A DNA stretch of 64,000 nt from an uncultured Lachnospiraceae bacterium (lineage in GTDB: Bacteria; Bacillota; Clostridia; Lachnospirales; Lachnospiraceae), in contig CANTEG010000002.1 of assembly GCA_947652735.1 (NCBI GenBank), positions 124,001 through 188,000 of the forward strand. The letters run 5' to 3'. The notes beneath the pieces are model-generated. The model was not told where the DNA came from. It saw nothing but the letters and a program-made list of their open reading frames with translations, and did no database searches. This document shows, one piece after another, positions 51,513 to 59,762 of this stretch. The stretch's first letter is position 1, and every line of letters begins with the position of its first letter. The position numbers and the translations under genes are program-made.

Positions 51513-52644
51513 TATGAATCCTATTATAAAAAATGTACCATATAAATATTCATGGCTTGATAAAGCACCAGTTGTTCCAATTGATACAGCATTGGTTCTA
51601 TATCCACATGATTCGCGGGAACATTGTAATGTTTATTTACAAGAAGATACAGTATTTACTGAAGCTATTAAAAAGTGGCATTTTGATAGGCTTGTACACA
51701 TAACGTTACAGCCATTCGAGTTTCAGTATGCTTTTCGTTTTCCCTTGTCTAATGGAATGAATCAGAGGGTAGATATTACATATAACTTTATTGTATCTGT
51801 AAAACCTGATAAAGATGCTATAAAGGTAATTTTAAAAAATAATGTAACTGATATTTCTGAGCCGATATTGGAATGTTTTGATGTTTTTATATTGGACAGA
51901 CCCTATAATTCGTTAGAAGTATCTACATTGGAAGCAGATGCATTGAAAAAGATTAGAGATGTGGTATCCCGGATAGCATATCTTAAAGTACAAGTGACCC
52001 AAGTTGCATCTTCTGTTGATGACGTATCCCAAAAGCAGATTGAAGACGACAAAGCAGACAAATTGCGTCAGGCAGAAGTTGAGGCAATACAGAGAAAGCT
52101 TGCCCGTGACAAGGAAGAAGCGGAGGCTCGTAGAAAAGAGGCAGAAATTGCAAGGGAAAGGGCAGAAACGGAAAAGCAATTATCCCAAATACGTCATCAG
52201 GCAGAACTCGAAGAACAGCAACATAATATTGATAAAAAAACAAAAGAGGTGGCTGCTGAAAAAGCATATAAACTTCAACAAGCAGAAAATGTAGCTGCAA
52301 TTGCACAAGCACAGCTTGAAAATATTAAATTGTTTGGGCTTGAGAATTTAGCCGCAATCGATTCTACATATCAAGGACATATTAATAGCCAGCAGGCTCA
52401 ATTAGACCTCGAAAGAGATAATAAAATGAAAGACCTCGAATTAGTCAAGCAAAAAATTTTGCTTGTAAAGGAAATGGTGGAGGCTGGTGTTATTGATGAT
52501 ATGACGGCAGGACAAATGACACAGCAATTGTTGCTTGAAGGTTCTCAACCTACAACATCTCCAGCTTTAACATCTTCATCTACTGCTAAAATAGAGGATG
52601 AAAATATTATTAATATAAGTGAGGATGGAAAAGTTGATGTCTGA
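51505..52644 (+). CDS. SPFH-like protein with long coiled coil
   Basis: The 379-residue protein has a beta-rich N-terminal domain (about 1-165) with V-H-I-T-L-Q-P-F-E-F-Q-Y-A-F-R-F-P-L and V-D-I-T-Y-N-F-I-V-S-V, comparable to a Band-7/SPFH core, but without the usual membrane helix. A highly charged coiled coil follows (about 170-270; E-E-A-E-A-R-R-K-E-A-E-I-A-R-E-R-A-E). The C-terminal part has E-M-V-E-A-G-V-I-D-D-M-T-A-G-Q-M and a Ser/Thr-rich tail. ATG 51505 is 7 bases from GGAGAT and overlaps the previous stop by 8 bases, so translation is coupled. It may form an oligomeric scaffold for the neighbours. Confidence 0.6.
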   Translation: MVNMNPIIKNVPYKYSWLDKAPVVPIDTALVLYPHDSREHCNVYLQEDTVFTEAIKKWHFDRLVHITLQPFEFQYAFRFPLSNGMNQRVDITYNFIVSVKPDKDAIKVILKNNVTDISEPILECFDVFILDRPYNSLEVSTLEADALKKIRDVVSRIAYLKVQVTQVASSVDDVSQKQIEDDKADKLRQAEVEAIQRKLARDKEEAEARRKEAEIARERAETEKQLSQIRHQAELEEQQHNIDKKTKEVAAEKAYKLQQAENVAAIAQAQLENIKLFGLENLAAIDSTYQGHINSQQAQLDLERDNKMKDLELVKQKILLVKEMVEAGVIDDMTAGQMTQQLLLEGSQPTTSPALTSSSTAKIEDENIINISEDGKVDV

Positions 52645-53209
52645 GTATGGAAAGCAGATAAAAGCATTCTTCCATTTTATGTTTAAACATCTTTTTGAGA
52701 TTGAGTTTGGGTTTCGGGTCGTTGTTGAAGTGTTATTTTTCATGTGCATCTGTTATATATTGCTAATGTTGTTATTTAGACTTATACATAAAATAGTTTA
52801 TAAGCTTAAGGATATGGTCGATTTTTTGTATATAGAGCTAATAGCACCGTTGTGGGTAAGATTATACGAAAAAATTGCGTTTTCCACGAATAATCCTAAT
52901 TGGCAAGAACGTGCAAATGAAATGAAGGAAGGTTTTAAGAAAAATAAGGATGAGAGAACAAATACTTTTCAAAATAGCAAAAATGTGAAGAAGAAACATA
53001 CGGCATGGTGGATTTTTTCTTATATCGTTTTGGTTGTGTGGATAGTTGGTTTTCATTATTGTGGTGAAGAAAAGCGTGGTAGTTATGAAGTTTTCTTTTT
53101 AGGAGAACAGATTATATTAGATTTTGAAGATTGGATGACTAATACGTGGCTTGATACTGATGAACATGTTGTTGAATGCTATTTTCACGGTACAATAGAA
53201 GCAAATTAA
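52637..53209 (+). CDS. Two-helix membrane protein, last gene of the cluster
   Basis: The 190-residue protein matches no family I recognise. Membrane helices lie at about residues 25-52 (V-E-V-L-F-F-M-C-I-C-Y-I-L-L-M-L-L-F) and 120-140 (W-W-I-F-S-Y-I-V-L-V-V-W-I-V-G). They enclose a basic loop of about 65 residues, most likely cytoplasmic. The final 50 residues are acidic. The start at ATG 52637 overlaps the previous stop by 8 bases; an ATG at 52625 is an alternative. The tight coupling shows that it works with the SPFH-like protein. It could be a membrane anchor or a pore-forming part. Confidence 0.55.
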   Translation: MSEYGKQIKAFFHFMFKHLFEIEFGFRVVVEVLFFMCICYILLMLLFRLIHKIVYKLKDMVDFLYIELIAPLWVRLYEKIAFSTNNPNWQERANEMKEGFKKNKDERTNTFQNSKNVKKKHTAWWIFSYIVLVVWIVGFHYCGEEKRGSYEVFFLGEQIILDFEDWMTNTWLDTDEHVVECYFHGTIEAN

Positions 53210-53360
53210 AAAGACATAATGATAAGTAATTGTTTTATTTAATCAATTATTCCTGAAATAATGGCAGATGTAAAATATGGGCATTTTTTCAACCCAGGGA
53301 TGGGAATGAAAAGTCTGTTGAAATGAAATTAGACTACTGGTTTTTGCCAACCGCCTCTGG

Positions 53361-53388
53361 CATAGTGTCCTTTCTCTTTGCATACACT
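53361..53388 (+). promoter_or_regulatory. SigmaE-like promoter of spoIIID
   Basis: CATACACT at 53381-53388 matches the SigmaE -10 consensus, and CATAGT at 53361-53366 resembles its -35 with a 14-base spacer. This fits the mother-cell expression expected for spoIIID. Confidence 0.6.
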
Positions 53389-53418
53389 GTATAAACAAAC
53401 ATTCTGAGGTTCATACAG

Positions 53419-53670
53419 TTGAGAGATTATATTGGGGAGCGTGCCATAAGTGTGGCTCAGTTTATTGTAGATAATGGAGCCACGGTGCGACAGGCTGCCA
53501 AAAAGTTTGGGGTAAGTAAATCAACGGTACACATGGACGTAGCTGAACGTTTACAATACATAAACCCATCGTTGGCGGCAGAGGTGCGAAAGGTTCTTGA
53601 CAAAAATAAAGAGGAGCGGCATGTAAGGGGAGGTATGGCAACAAGGGAAAAATATTTAAATCATAAGTAA
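53419..53670 (+). CDS. spoIIID: Sporulation transcription regulator SpoIIID
   Basis: The 83-residue mother-cell regulator of sporulation works with SigmaE to switch gene expression during engulfment. It starts M-R-D-Y-I-G-E-R-A. The helix-turn-helix reads A-T-V-R-Q-A-A-K-K-F-G-V-S-K-S-T-V-H-M-D, and the basic tail R-H-V-R-G-G-M-A-T-R-E-K-Y completes the SpoIIID signature. The start codon is TTG at 53419 with GAGG upstream, which may keep translation low. It marks the organism as having a sporulation pathway. Confidence 0.95.
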   Translation: MRDYIGERAISVAQFIVDNGATVRQAAKKFGVSKSTVHMDVAERLQYINPSLAAEVRKVLDKNKEERHVRGGMATREKYLNHK

Positions 53671-53679
53671 AACTAACAG

Positions 53680-53708
53680 TTGACATTATTGTGTGCAAAT
53701 GATATTGT
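53680..53708 (+). promoter_or_regulatory. Promoter of the sodium:solute symporter gene
   Basis: TTGACA at 53680-53685 and TATTGT at 53703-53708, spacer 17 bases. It starts only 9 bases after the spoIIID stop and implies a leader of about 220 bases. Confidence 0.7.
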
Positions 53709-53714
53709 AAAGTT

Positions 53715-53935
53715 TGTTAATAATAAGATTTACAATTGGTAGCGACTTAAGCTTTTAACTAAAACTCGACATACGGTCTAAGCCTTTTGTTAAAAGCAAA
53801 TTAGGGTTTATTTTACCAAAAGCTTTGTTTTCTGCGGGCAAGTGCCTTGACACATAGCGGATGCTTTGGGAGAAAGGCGGCTCGAAATAAATCTGCTAAG
53901 GAAAAGGCTGATGTTTAAACGCACAGGAGGAAAAT
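53715..53935 (+). other. Long structured 5' leader of the symporter gene
   Basis: The leader has a perfect 9-bp pair, GCTTTTAAC (53751-53759) and GTTAAAAGC (53789-53797), and several G-rich short stems before AGGAGG. No riboswitch class was recognised. The second half of the pair resembles TTTGCTAAAAGTAAATT in the gdpP-rplI spacer. It may hold cis regulation, but this is uncertain. Confidence 0.4.
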
Positions 53936-55282
53936 ATGTTAGTTATAACTTTGATTTACATTGCATTTCTAATTGGGATGGGCTTTTACGACATGAAACA
54001 TGTGGGAAGCTTTGAGGAATATGCGGTCGCAGGCAAAAAGCAGGGGACGTCGAGGGTGCTTTTGTCAATACTGGCAACAGCAATCGGAGCTTCAGCGACG
54101 ATAGGAATTGTTGACAGGGCTGCAGTGATAGGGTTCCCTGCGGTATGGTGGCTGATAGTAGGCTCCGTGGGACTTATTGTGCAGGGGCTGGTGTTATCCA
54201 AAAAGGTCAGGGAGCTGAATGCGGATACCTTGCCTGATGTTGCACAAAAAACAATCGGAACGGTCGGAAGAAAAATTATTGCAATCATTATAGCCGTTTC
54301 ATGGATTGGAGTGATTGCAGCACAATATATTTCAATGGCAACTGTTGTGTCCGCCATAACAGGAAAAAATAACAGCAGGCTTATGCTGATTATCATTGTA
54401 GCCGTGACAATAGTGTACTCCGTTGTGGGCGGTCAGATGTCCGTTATAAAAACAGATATGATTCAGGCAATTATAATGGCAGGCGGCTTTCTGCTGGTAT
54501 TCATATATTTGTTTTGTGTGGATGGCAGCAGCAACGATGTTGTATTTAAACAGGTAGAGCTTACAAATAAAAGCTTTGGTGGTATGGATTTATTCAATCT
54601 TTTATTTGTTGTGGGTGGTACATATTTTCTCGGTCCTGATATTATGTCGAGAAATTTAGTCTCAAAGGATGGGAAAACGGCAAAACGGGCAGCTATAGCG
54701 GCAGGTATTGCACTTGCTGTATTTGCCGTAATCATAGTTCTTATAGGAATGTGGGTTATAAATGATAAGGGAGAATTAAATGGGACGTCACCTCTTATCT
54801 ATTTATTGGATGAAATAATTCCATACCCAATAGCGGTGGTCCTATGTTTAGGGCTTGTCTCAACGATTTTGTCATCGTTAGACACGTGCCTTGTAAATGT
54901 TGCGTCCATCATTGAGCATGATATCATAGGCAGAGACAAGGTAAATGAAGTCCGGATTATAGTGGCGGTGATAGGAATTGCATCGCTTGGAATCGCATTG
55001 TTCAAAACAGACATCATAGGATTGCTGACGGGAGCATATTCCATATATGCACCGGGCATTGTATTTCCGCTGTTTATCGGTATTGTGTGCCATGACAGGA
55101 TAAAACTAAACCGCATGATGCTGTATTTAGGTATTATTGCGGGCGGCGGAATGGGACTGTTAAACACATACTTTAAAGTAGGCGGCGACTTATTTCCGCT
55201 GATAGGAATGGGAATATCCTTGCTGTTTGCCCTGCTGGCAATGCTACCATTGAATGGAGGAAAAGTGAAGGAATATAAATAA
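53936..55282 (+). CDS. Sodium:solute symporter (SSS family)
   Basis: The 448-residue protein has about 12 membrane helices in the SSS/LeuT-like pattern. It has G-M-G-F-Y-D, F-E-E-Y-A-V-A-G-K-K near residue 27, A-T-A-I-G-A-S-A-T-I-G-I near residue 48 and the sodium-site region L-S-S-L-D-T-C-L-V-N-V-A-S near residue 320. It couples Na+ entry to uptake of a small solute, such as an amino acid, sugar acid or pantothenate; the substrate cannot be told. AGGAGG precedes the ATG. It is convergent with glnN across a nested hairpin. Confidence 0.9.
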   Translation: MLVITLIYIAFLIGMGFYDMKHVGSFEEYAVAGKKQGTSRVLLSILATAIGASATIGIVDRAAVIGFPAVWWLIVGSVGLIVQGLVLSKKVRELNADTLPDVAQKTIGTVGRKIIAIIIAVSWIGVIAAQYISMATVVSAITGKNNSRLMLIIIVAVTIVYSVVGGQMSVIKTDMIQAIIMAGGFLLVFIYLFCVDGSSNDVVFKQVELTNKSFGGMDLFNLLFVVGGTYFLGPDIMSRNLVSKDGKTAKRAAIAAGIALAVFAVIIVLIGMWVINDKGELNGTSPLIYLLDEIIPYPIAVVLCLGLVSTILSSLDTCLVNVASIIEHDIIGRDKVNEVRIIVAVIGIASLGIALFKTDIIGLLTGAYSIYAPGIVFPLFIGIVCHDRIKLNRMMLYLGIIAGGGMGLLNTYFKVGGDLFPLIGMGISLLFALLAMLPLNGGKVKEYK

Positions 55283-55328
55283 TAGGGAAATATATGTGAA
55301 AATGCTGTAACTGTAAATTTAAAAATAT

Positions 55329-55441
55329 AAAAAGCCTGTATAGATTGTCTGGCCATAAAAATACCTCCAAAGTAGGTTTTGTTTATTAACATTGTCTGCT
55401 TTAGAGGTATCATATTAGGTTATTTCTATATCAGGCTTTTT
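55329..55441. terminator. Nested hairpin between symporter and glutamine synthetase genes
   Basis: AAAAAGCCTG (55329-55338) pairs with CAGGCTTTTT (55432-55441) around an inner pair ATACCTC/GAGGTAT (about 55360-55366 and 55404-55410). A or T runs on both ends suit termination from either side, although the 93-base interior is long for a simple terminator. Confidence 0.65.
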
Positions 55442-55475
55442 CAGTGTCGTTCCATTTAACGTCTTATGTCATTAC

Positions 55476-57575
55476 TTACACATAAAAAAGTAATTCCTCA
55501 TATGTTGGATACGGAAGATATTTATTTGGGATAACTGCTTCTGCAGAATCTGCAATTGCCCGCATTTTGCTCATGGTTACAATTACATTATCCCTGCATG
55601 CGTTTGCTGCCTCCTGCATATCTTCTAATTCTGCTATTTTTTGAAGATCGTCTTTAAGTGTGTCCTTAAGAGCCGTAATATCTGAATATGCATTCTTTAG
55701 CTTGGTTATCAATGTTTCCTCTGCTTCGTATGACAAGTCAGGCATAAGTGCTTTTGTATCAGCAGTGTTTTTGGCAAGAATGGCAGTATACTTGCTGATT
55801 GAAGGAAGTAAATCCTTGGAAATCATATCTATCATTGTCCTCGCCTCAATAGCGATTGTCTTTACATAGTTTTCCAACAAAATTTCGTATCTTGACAAAA
55901 TTTCCTCTCTTGTGAAAATGTGGTGCTTTGTAAAGAGAGAAATATTTTTCTCGTCAATGAAGTGAGGCATACAGTCAGGTGTGGTAGGCAGGTTGTAAAG
56001 TCCACGTTTTTTGGCTTCTTCAACCCATTCCTGTGTGTAGCCGTTTCCATTAAATATAACCTTTTTGTGTTTTCTGATGGCACGCTTAATCAGTTCGTGT
56101 ACTGCGTGCTCCATATCTTCCTCTCTTGTGCCGTCAAGCTCTGTGTAAAACTGTGCGAGAGACTCGGCAACAGCAGTGTTGAGGATAATGTTAGGGTCAG
56201 AGACCGAAGCGGATGAACCTATCATTCGGAACTCAAATTTATTTCCGGTAAATGCAAAAGGTGACGTACGGTTTCTGTCGGTTGTATCCCTGAAGAAATG
56301 TGGAAGTACATTGGCACCGATATCCATTCGTACCTTTGCCTGTTTGCCAAAATAAGTATCATTTTCAATAGACTCCAAAACCGCATTCAGCTCGTCACCG
56401 AGGAAAATGGATACGATGGCAGGAGGTGCTTCGTTGGCACCCAAACGGTGGTCGTTTCCTGCACTTGCAGCAGATATTCTCATCAGGTCGGCATAGTCAT
56501 CCACTGCCTTGATTACTGCCATAAGGAATACAAGAAACTGTATATTCTGGGCAGGTGTGCGTCCTGGATTCAGCAGATTTACACCGTCATTTGTGCAGAT
56601 GGACCAGTTGTTATGCTTACCGCTTCCGTTTATACCTGCAAACGGCTTTTCATGAAGAAGACATATGAGGTCATGCTTGTCTGCAACCCGCCTCATAATC
56701 TCCATTGTAAGCTGGTTATGGTCTGTGGCAATGTTTCCGTTCTCAAAAATAGGTGCCATTTCATGCTGGGCAGGGGCAACCTCGTTGTGCTTGGTTTTTG
56801 ACGGAATACCAAGCTTCCAAAGCTCCTCGTCAAGCTCGTGCATAAATGCGGACACACGAGGCTTTAAGGTTCCGAAATAATGATCATCCATTTCCTGTCC
56901 CTTTGGTGCAGGTGCACCTATCAGGGTTCTGCCGCAAAAAATTAAATCCTTACGCTTCTTATACATTTCCTTTTCAATAAGAAAATACTCCTGCTCAGGA
57001 CCTACGGTTATATTGATGCTTGTGGCTGTCTTGTTTCCGAGCAGCTTCAGCATTTTAACAGCCTGATTGCTGAGTGCTTCCATGGAACGTAAAAGAGGTG
57101 TTTTCTTATCCAATGCCTCACCGCTGAACGAACAAAATGCGGTAGGAATATAAAGCGTTTTATCCTTAATAAATGCAGGAGATGTAGGGTCCCATGCCGT
57201 GTAGCCTCTTGCCTCAAAGGTTGCACGGAGACCGCCTGACGGAAAGCTTGATGCATCAGGCTCACCTTTGACAAGCTCCTTACCCGAAAATTCCATAATT
57301 ACATGACCGTCACCTGCTATATTGATAAAGCTGTCATGCTTTTCTGCGGTATATCCCGTCATAGGCTGAAACCAGTGCGAGTAGTGGGTTGCACCCAAAT
57401 CTACAGCCCATTCTTTCATTGCAACAGCAACGGAATTTGCCACATCAAGCTCAAGATGTGTACCATTTTCAATTGTCTTTTTCAGTGCTTTGTAAATATC
57501 ATTGGGAAGCTTATTTCTCATTACTTCATCATTAAACACGAGACTGCTAAATAGCTTTGGAATTTCTGTTGCCAT
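55476..57575 (-). CDS. glnN: Glutamine synthetase type III
   Basis: This 699-residue enzyme makes glutamine from glutamate, ammonia and ATP. The length and sequence are those of GSIII, not GSI. It has G-S-G-K-H-N-N-W-S, K-H-N-E-V-A-P-A-Q-H-E-M-A-P-I, G-P-E-Q-E-Y-F-L-I and R-T-S-P-F-A-F-T-G-N-K-F-E-F-R. The C-terminal helical part (about 540-690) is typical of GSIII. AAAGAGG precedes the ATG at 57575. It is a single gene with a convergent neighbour. No GlnR box or PII gene was recognised nearby. Confidence 0.96.
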   Translation of the reverse strand: MATEIPKLFSSLVFNDEVMRNKLPNDIYKALKKTIENGTHLELDVANSVAVAMKEWAVDLGATHYSHWFQPMTGYTAEKHDSFINIAGDGHVIMEFSGKELVKGEPDASSFPSGGLRATFEARGYTAWDPTSPAFIKDKTLYIPTAFCSFSGEALDKKTPLLRSMEALSNQAVKMLKLLGNKTATSINITVGPEQEYFLIEKEMYKKRKDLIFCGRTLIGAPAPKGQEMDDHYFGTLKPRVSAFMHELDEELWKLGIPSKTKHNEVAPAQHEMAPIFENGNIATDHNQLTMEIMRRVADKHDLICLLHEKPFAGINGSGKHNNWSICTNDGVNLLNPGRTPAQNIQFLVFLMAVIKAVDDYADLMRISAASAGNDHRLGANEAPPAIVSIFLGDELNAVLESIENDTYFGKQAKVRMDIGANVLPHFFRDTTDRNRTSPFAFTGNKFEFRMIGSSASVSDPNIILNTAVAESLAQFYTELDGTREEDMEHAVHELIKRAIRKHKKVIFNGNGYTQEWVEEAKKRGLYNLPTTPDCMPHFIDEKNISLFTKHHIFTREEILSRYEILLENYVKTIAIEARTMIDMISKDLLPSISKYTAILAKNTADTKALMPDLSYEAEETLITKLKNAYSDITALKDTLKDDLQKIAELEDMQEAANACRDNVIVTMSKMRAIADSAEAVIPNKYLPYPTYEELLFYV

Positions 57576-57769
57576 ATGTATACCTCTTTCTTTTTGTTCT
57601 ATTAACAGATGTTCTGATTATAGTTTTGGGATAGGAAAAGTCAATAGAATAATAACAAGACGATAGAAAAACAAGTAAATGGAGCTTTTTTTAGTTAATT
57701 CTCAATTAAACTGTAAGAAGAAAAAGAAGTTGCAATTTGAAAATTGTATGTTAGAATGTTATGCAAGGC

Positions 57770-57925
57770 GAGGCAATACATCTCGGAAGCCGGTGAAAGT
57801 CCGGCACTGTGTCTCAGCAACCGTGTTGTCTACGAAAGGACATGCATTTTGCAGCCACTGGAGTATAAAGCTCTGGGAAGGTGTCTGATTAGGGAAAGGA
57901 CTAAGTCGGGAGACCTGTATTGTTG
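57770..57925 (+). ncRNA. Cobalamin (B12) riboswitch
   Basis: Upstream of the DUF4430 gene is a typical B12 riboswitch: GCCGGTGAAAGTCCGGCACTG (57789-57809) for the P3 region, the B12 box AGCCACTG (57853-57860) and GTCGGGAGACCTG near 57905-57917. A CAATACA/TGTATTG stem (57774-57780 with 57916-57922) closes it. It senses adenosyl- or other cobalamins and normally lowers expression of uptake genes when B12 is plentiful. A hairpin at 57997-58037 followed by T-rich sequence to 58059 could be the expression platform. Confidence 0.93.
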
Positions 57926-58173
57926 TTATAAGCGGAAGTCTTCTGAGGTAGGACATCGTTTTATGCTTGATTTATGAAAACAATGGCTCTTATTTTGATG
58001 CGGATTATTGAATCAGACGGATTCATATAACGGCATCTGTAGTGCTTTGTTCTTTTTTTGGTGCATAAAATGCTTAGATTCTTAAATCAGGGACAAATCT
58101 GTCTTATTTCATTAACAAAAATCAGATTAACAGATACATTTTAAATTATTTATCATAGACAGGAGAATGTGGC

Positions 58174-59748
58174 TTGGAAACAAAGAAAAGAAAAAAGCTT
58201 TATAATGTCCTTATGGCATTAGTTATCGTAGCGGTTGCTGTTGCAGGAATTGTAATAGTAGGCATTACGCGGGGATACATCGGAAATAAGGCGGAGAGCA
58301 TAAATGTTAGTGAAGTTTATGGTATAGCAGGCATTGACAAAAACGGTATTGTCTACACGCTGGACAAAAAAACAAATGTAACCGAGGGTAATACCATTTC
58401 CACAAAAACACGGGCAAGGGTGAAGTTGGAGAAAAACGGGGACACGTACATAATAGGAGAAAATTCCACGGCAGTTGTAAAAGAAGTCAGCGATGGACAG
58501 ATAAACATCGAGCTTGTTTCAGGTGAGATGCTTGTATTTATGTCAGGGGCAGGCGGCTCATCGGAGCTTATCACGGAATATGTGACGGCTGCTTCAAGTG
58601 ACGGAATATATTCTGTCAGTGCAAGAACAGGTACAACGACCATATACTCATTTGCAGGTGAAGTAATTGCAGGGCTTGACGGAAAAAGTGAGACATTGCA
58701 GGCAGGAAGTTATATGTGTGTCATGGATAATGAGAATTATACCGCTGATATAGACATTCATTCATTAAGCAGCTTTCAGCTTTCCATGTTGATTGAACTG
58801 ACGGACGAGAGAAGACTTTGCTTTACAGGAAATGAGCTTGCAGCACTTGCGGCAAGCCGTCAGGGTGAAAATAATTACGGTGGAGGCGATACAGTTTATC
58901 TCGACGGAAGCGTATTGTCGGCAAATGCTGACACGACGGTACAGAGTGGAAGCTATACGGACACCAACGTAAATATTAATACAGAGACAAGCTCTGGCTA
59001 CGGAGCAGACGGCAATCATTCAGAACAAGACAATAAAGAGGAAGATAAAAAGGGAGATACCCCTGAACCGCCGCCAAAGGATAACAAGCCGGCAGAGAAC
59101 GATGGAACGGCTACAACAGAAAATGGAAAAAAGCCGAATGGCAATGGTGAATATACAACGGAAAATGCGACAGGGAAACCGCACGGCACGGAAAGCACGA
59201 CAGAAGTACATGAAAATGAGGCGGGCACAACAGATACACGACCAAATGGTACACATAAAACGGAGAGTACGACTGCCACACAAAAGCCGACAACGGAAAA
59301 GACGGAGGCGACAACTGAGCATACGCAGGCGGAGACAAAAGCAAAAACCTGCACACTTCAGATAAGGTGTGACACCATATTGAACAATAAAGCAGACCTT
59401 ACTCCGGGTAAGGATATCTATGTGCCAAATGACGGAGTGATACTCGAAACAGTTACAGTTCAGTTTAAGGATGGTGAGACAGCATTTGATGTGTTAAGAA
59501 GAACCTGTGAAGCGTACGGTATACAGCTTGAATATTCCTATACACCAATTTACGGCAGTTATTACGTAGAAGGAATCAACTATCTGTATGAATTTGACTG
59601 CGGAAGCCAGTCGGGCTGGCGATATAAGGTAAATGGCTGGCTGCCGAATTACGGATGCAGCTCATATATACTTTCTGATAAAGATGTGATTGTATTTTGT
59701 TATACCTGCCAGGGTTTGGGTGCAGACGTAGGCGGCGGAGTTTATTAA
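58174..59748 (+). CDS. DUF4430 (transcobalamin-like) surface protein, probable B12 binder
   Basis: The 524-residue protein is anchored by one N-terminal membrane helix (about residues 11-32). A FecR-like domain follows (about 60-175; V-S-A-R-T-G-T-T-T-I-Y-S-F-A-G-E-V). A long Thr/Glu/Asn-rich linker (about 270-390) leads to a C-terminal DUF4430 domain (V-T-V-Q-F-K-D-G-E-T-A-F-D-V-L, G-S-Q-S-G-W-R-Y-K-V-N-G-W-L-P-N-Y-G). The last fold is shared with the C-terminal domain of transcobalamin and intrinsic factor. With a B12 riboswitch upstream, it likely captures cobalamin outside the cell. The start is TTG 58174, 8 bases from AGGAG. Confidence 0.85.
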   Translation: METKKRKKLYNVLMALVIVAVAVAGIVIVGITRGYIGNKAESINVSEVYGIAGIDKNGIVYTLDKKTNVTEGNTISTKTRARVKLEKNGDTYIIGENSTAVVKEVSDGQINIELVSGEMLVFMSGAGGSSELITEYVTAASSDGIYSVSARTGTTTIYSFAGEVIAGLDGKSETLQAGSYMCVMDNENYTADIDIHSLSSFQLSMLIELTDERRLCFTGNELAALAASRQGENNYGGGDTVYLDGSVLSANADTTVQSGSYTDTNVNINTETSSGYGADGNHSEQDNKEEDKKGDTPEPPPKDNKPAENDGTATTENGKKPNGNGEYTTENATGKPHGTESTTEVHENEAGTTDTRPNGTHKTESTTATQKPTTEKTEATTEHTQAETKAKTCTLQIRCDTILNNKADLTPGKDIYVPNDGVILETVTVQFKDGETAFDVLRRTCEAYGIQLEYSYTPIYGSYYVEGINYLYEFDCGSQSGWRYKVNGWLPNYGCSSYILSDKDVIVFCYTCQGLGADVGGGVY

Positions 59749-59762
59749 AAAGGAGAAAAAAC

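Noticed and set aside
59016..59354. Minus-strand frames in the Thr-rich linker of the DUF4430 protein
   Set aside because: They arise from low-complexity composition; no start signal and no recognisable fold.
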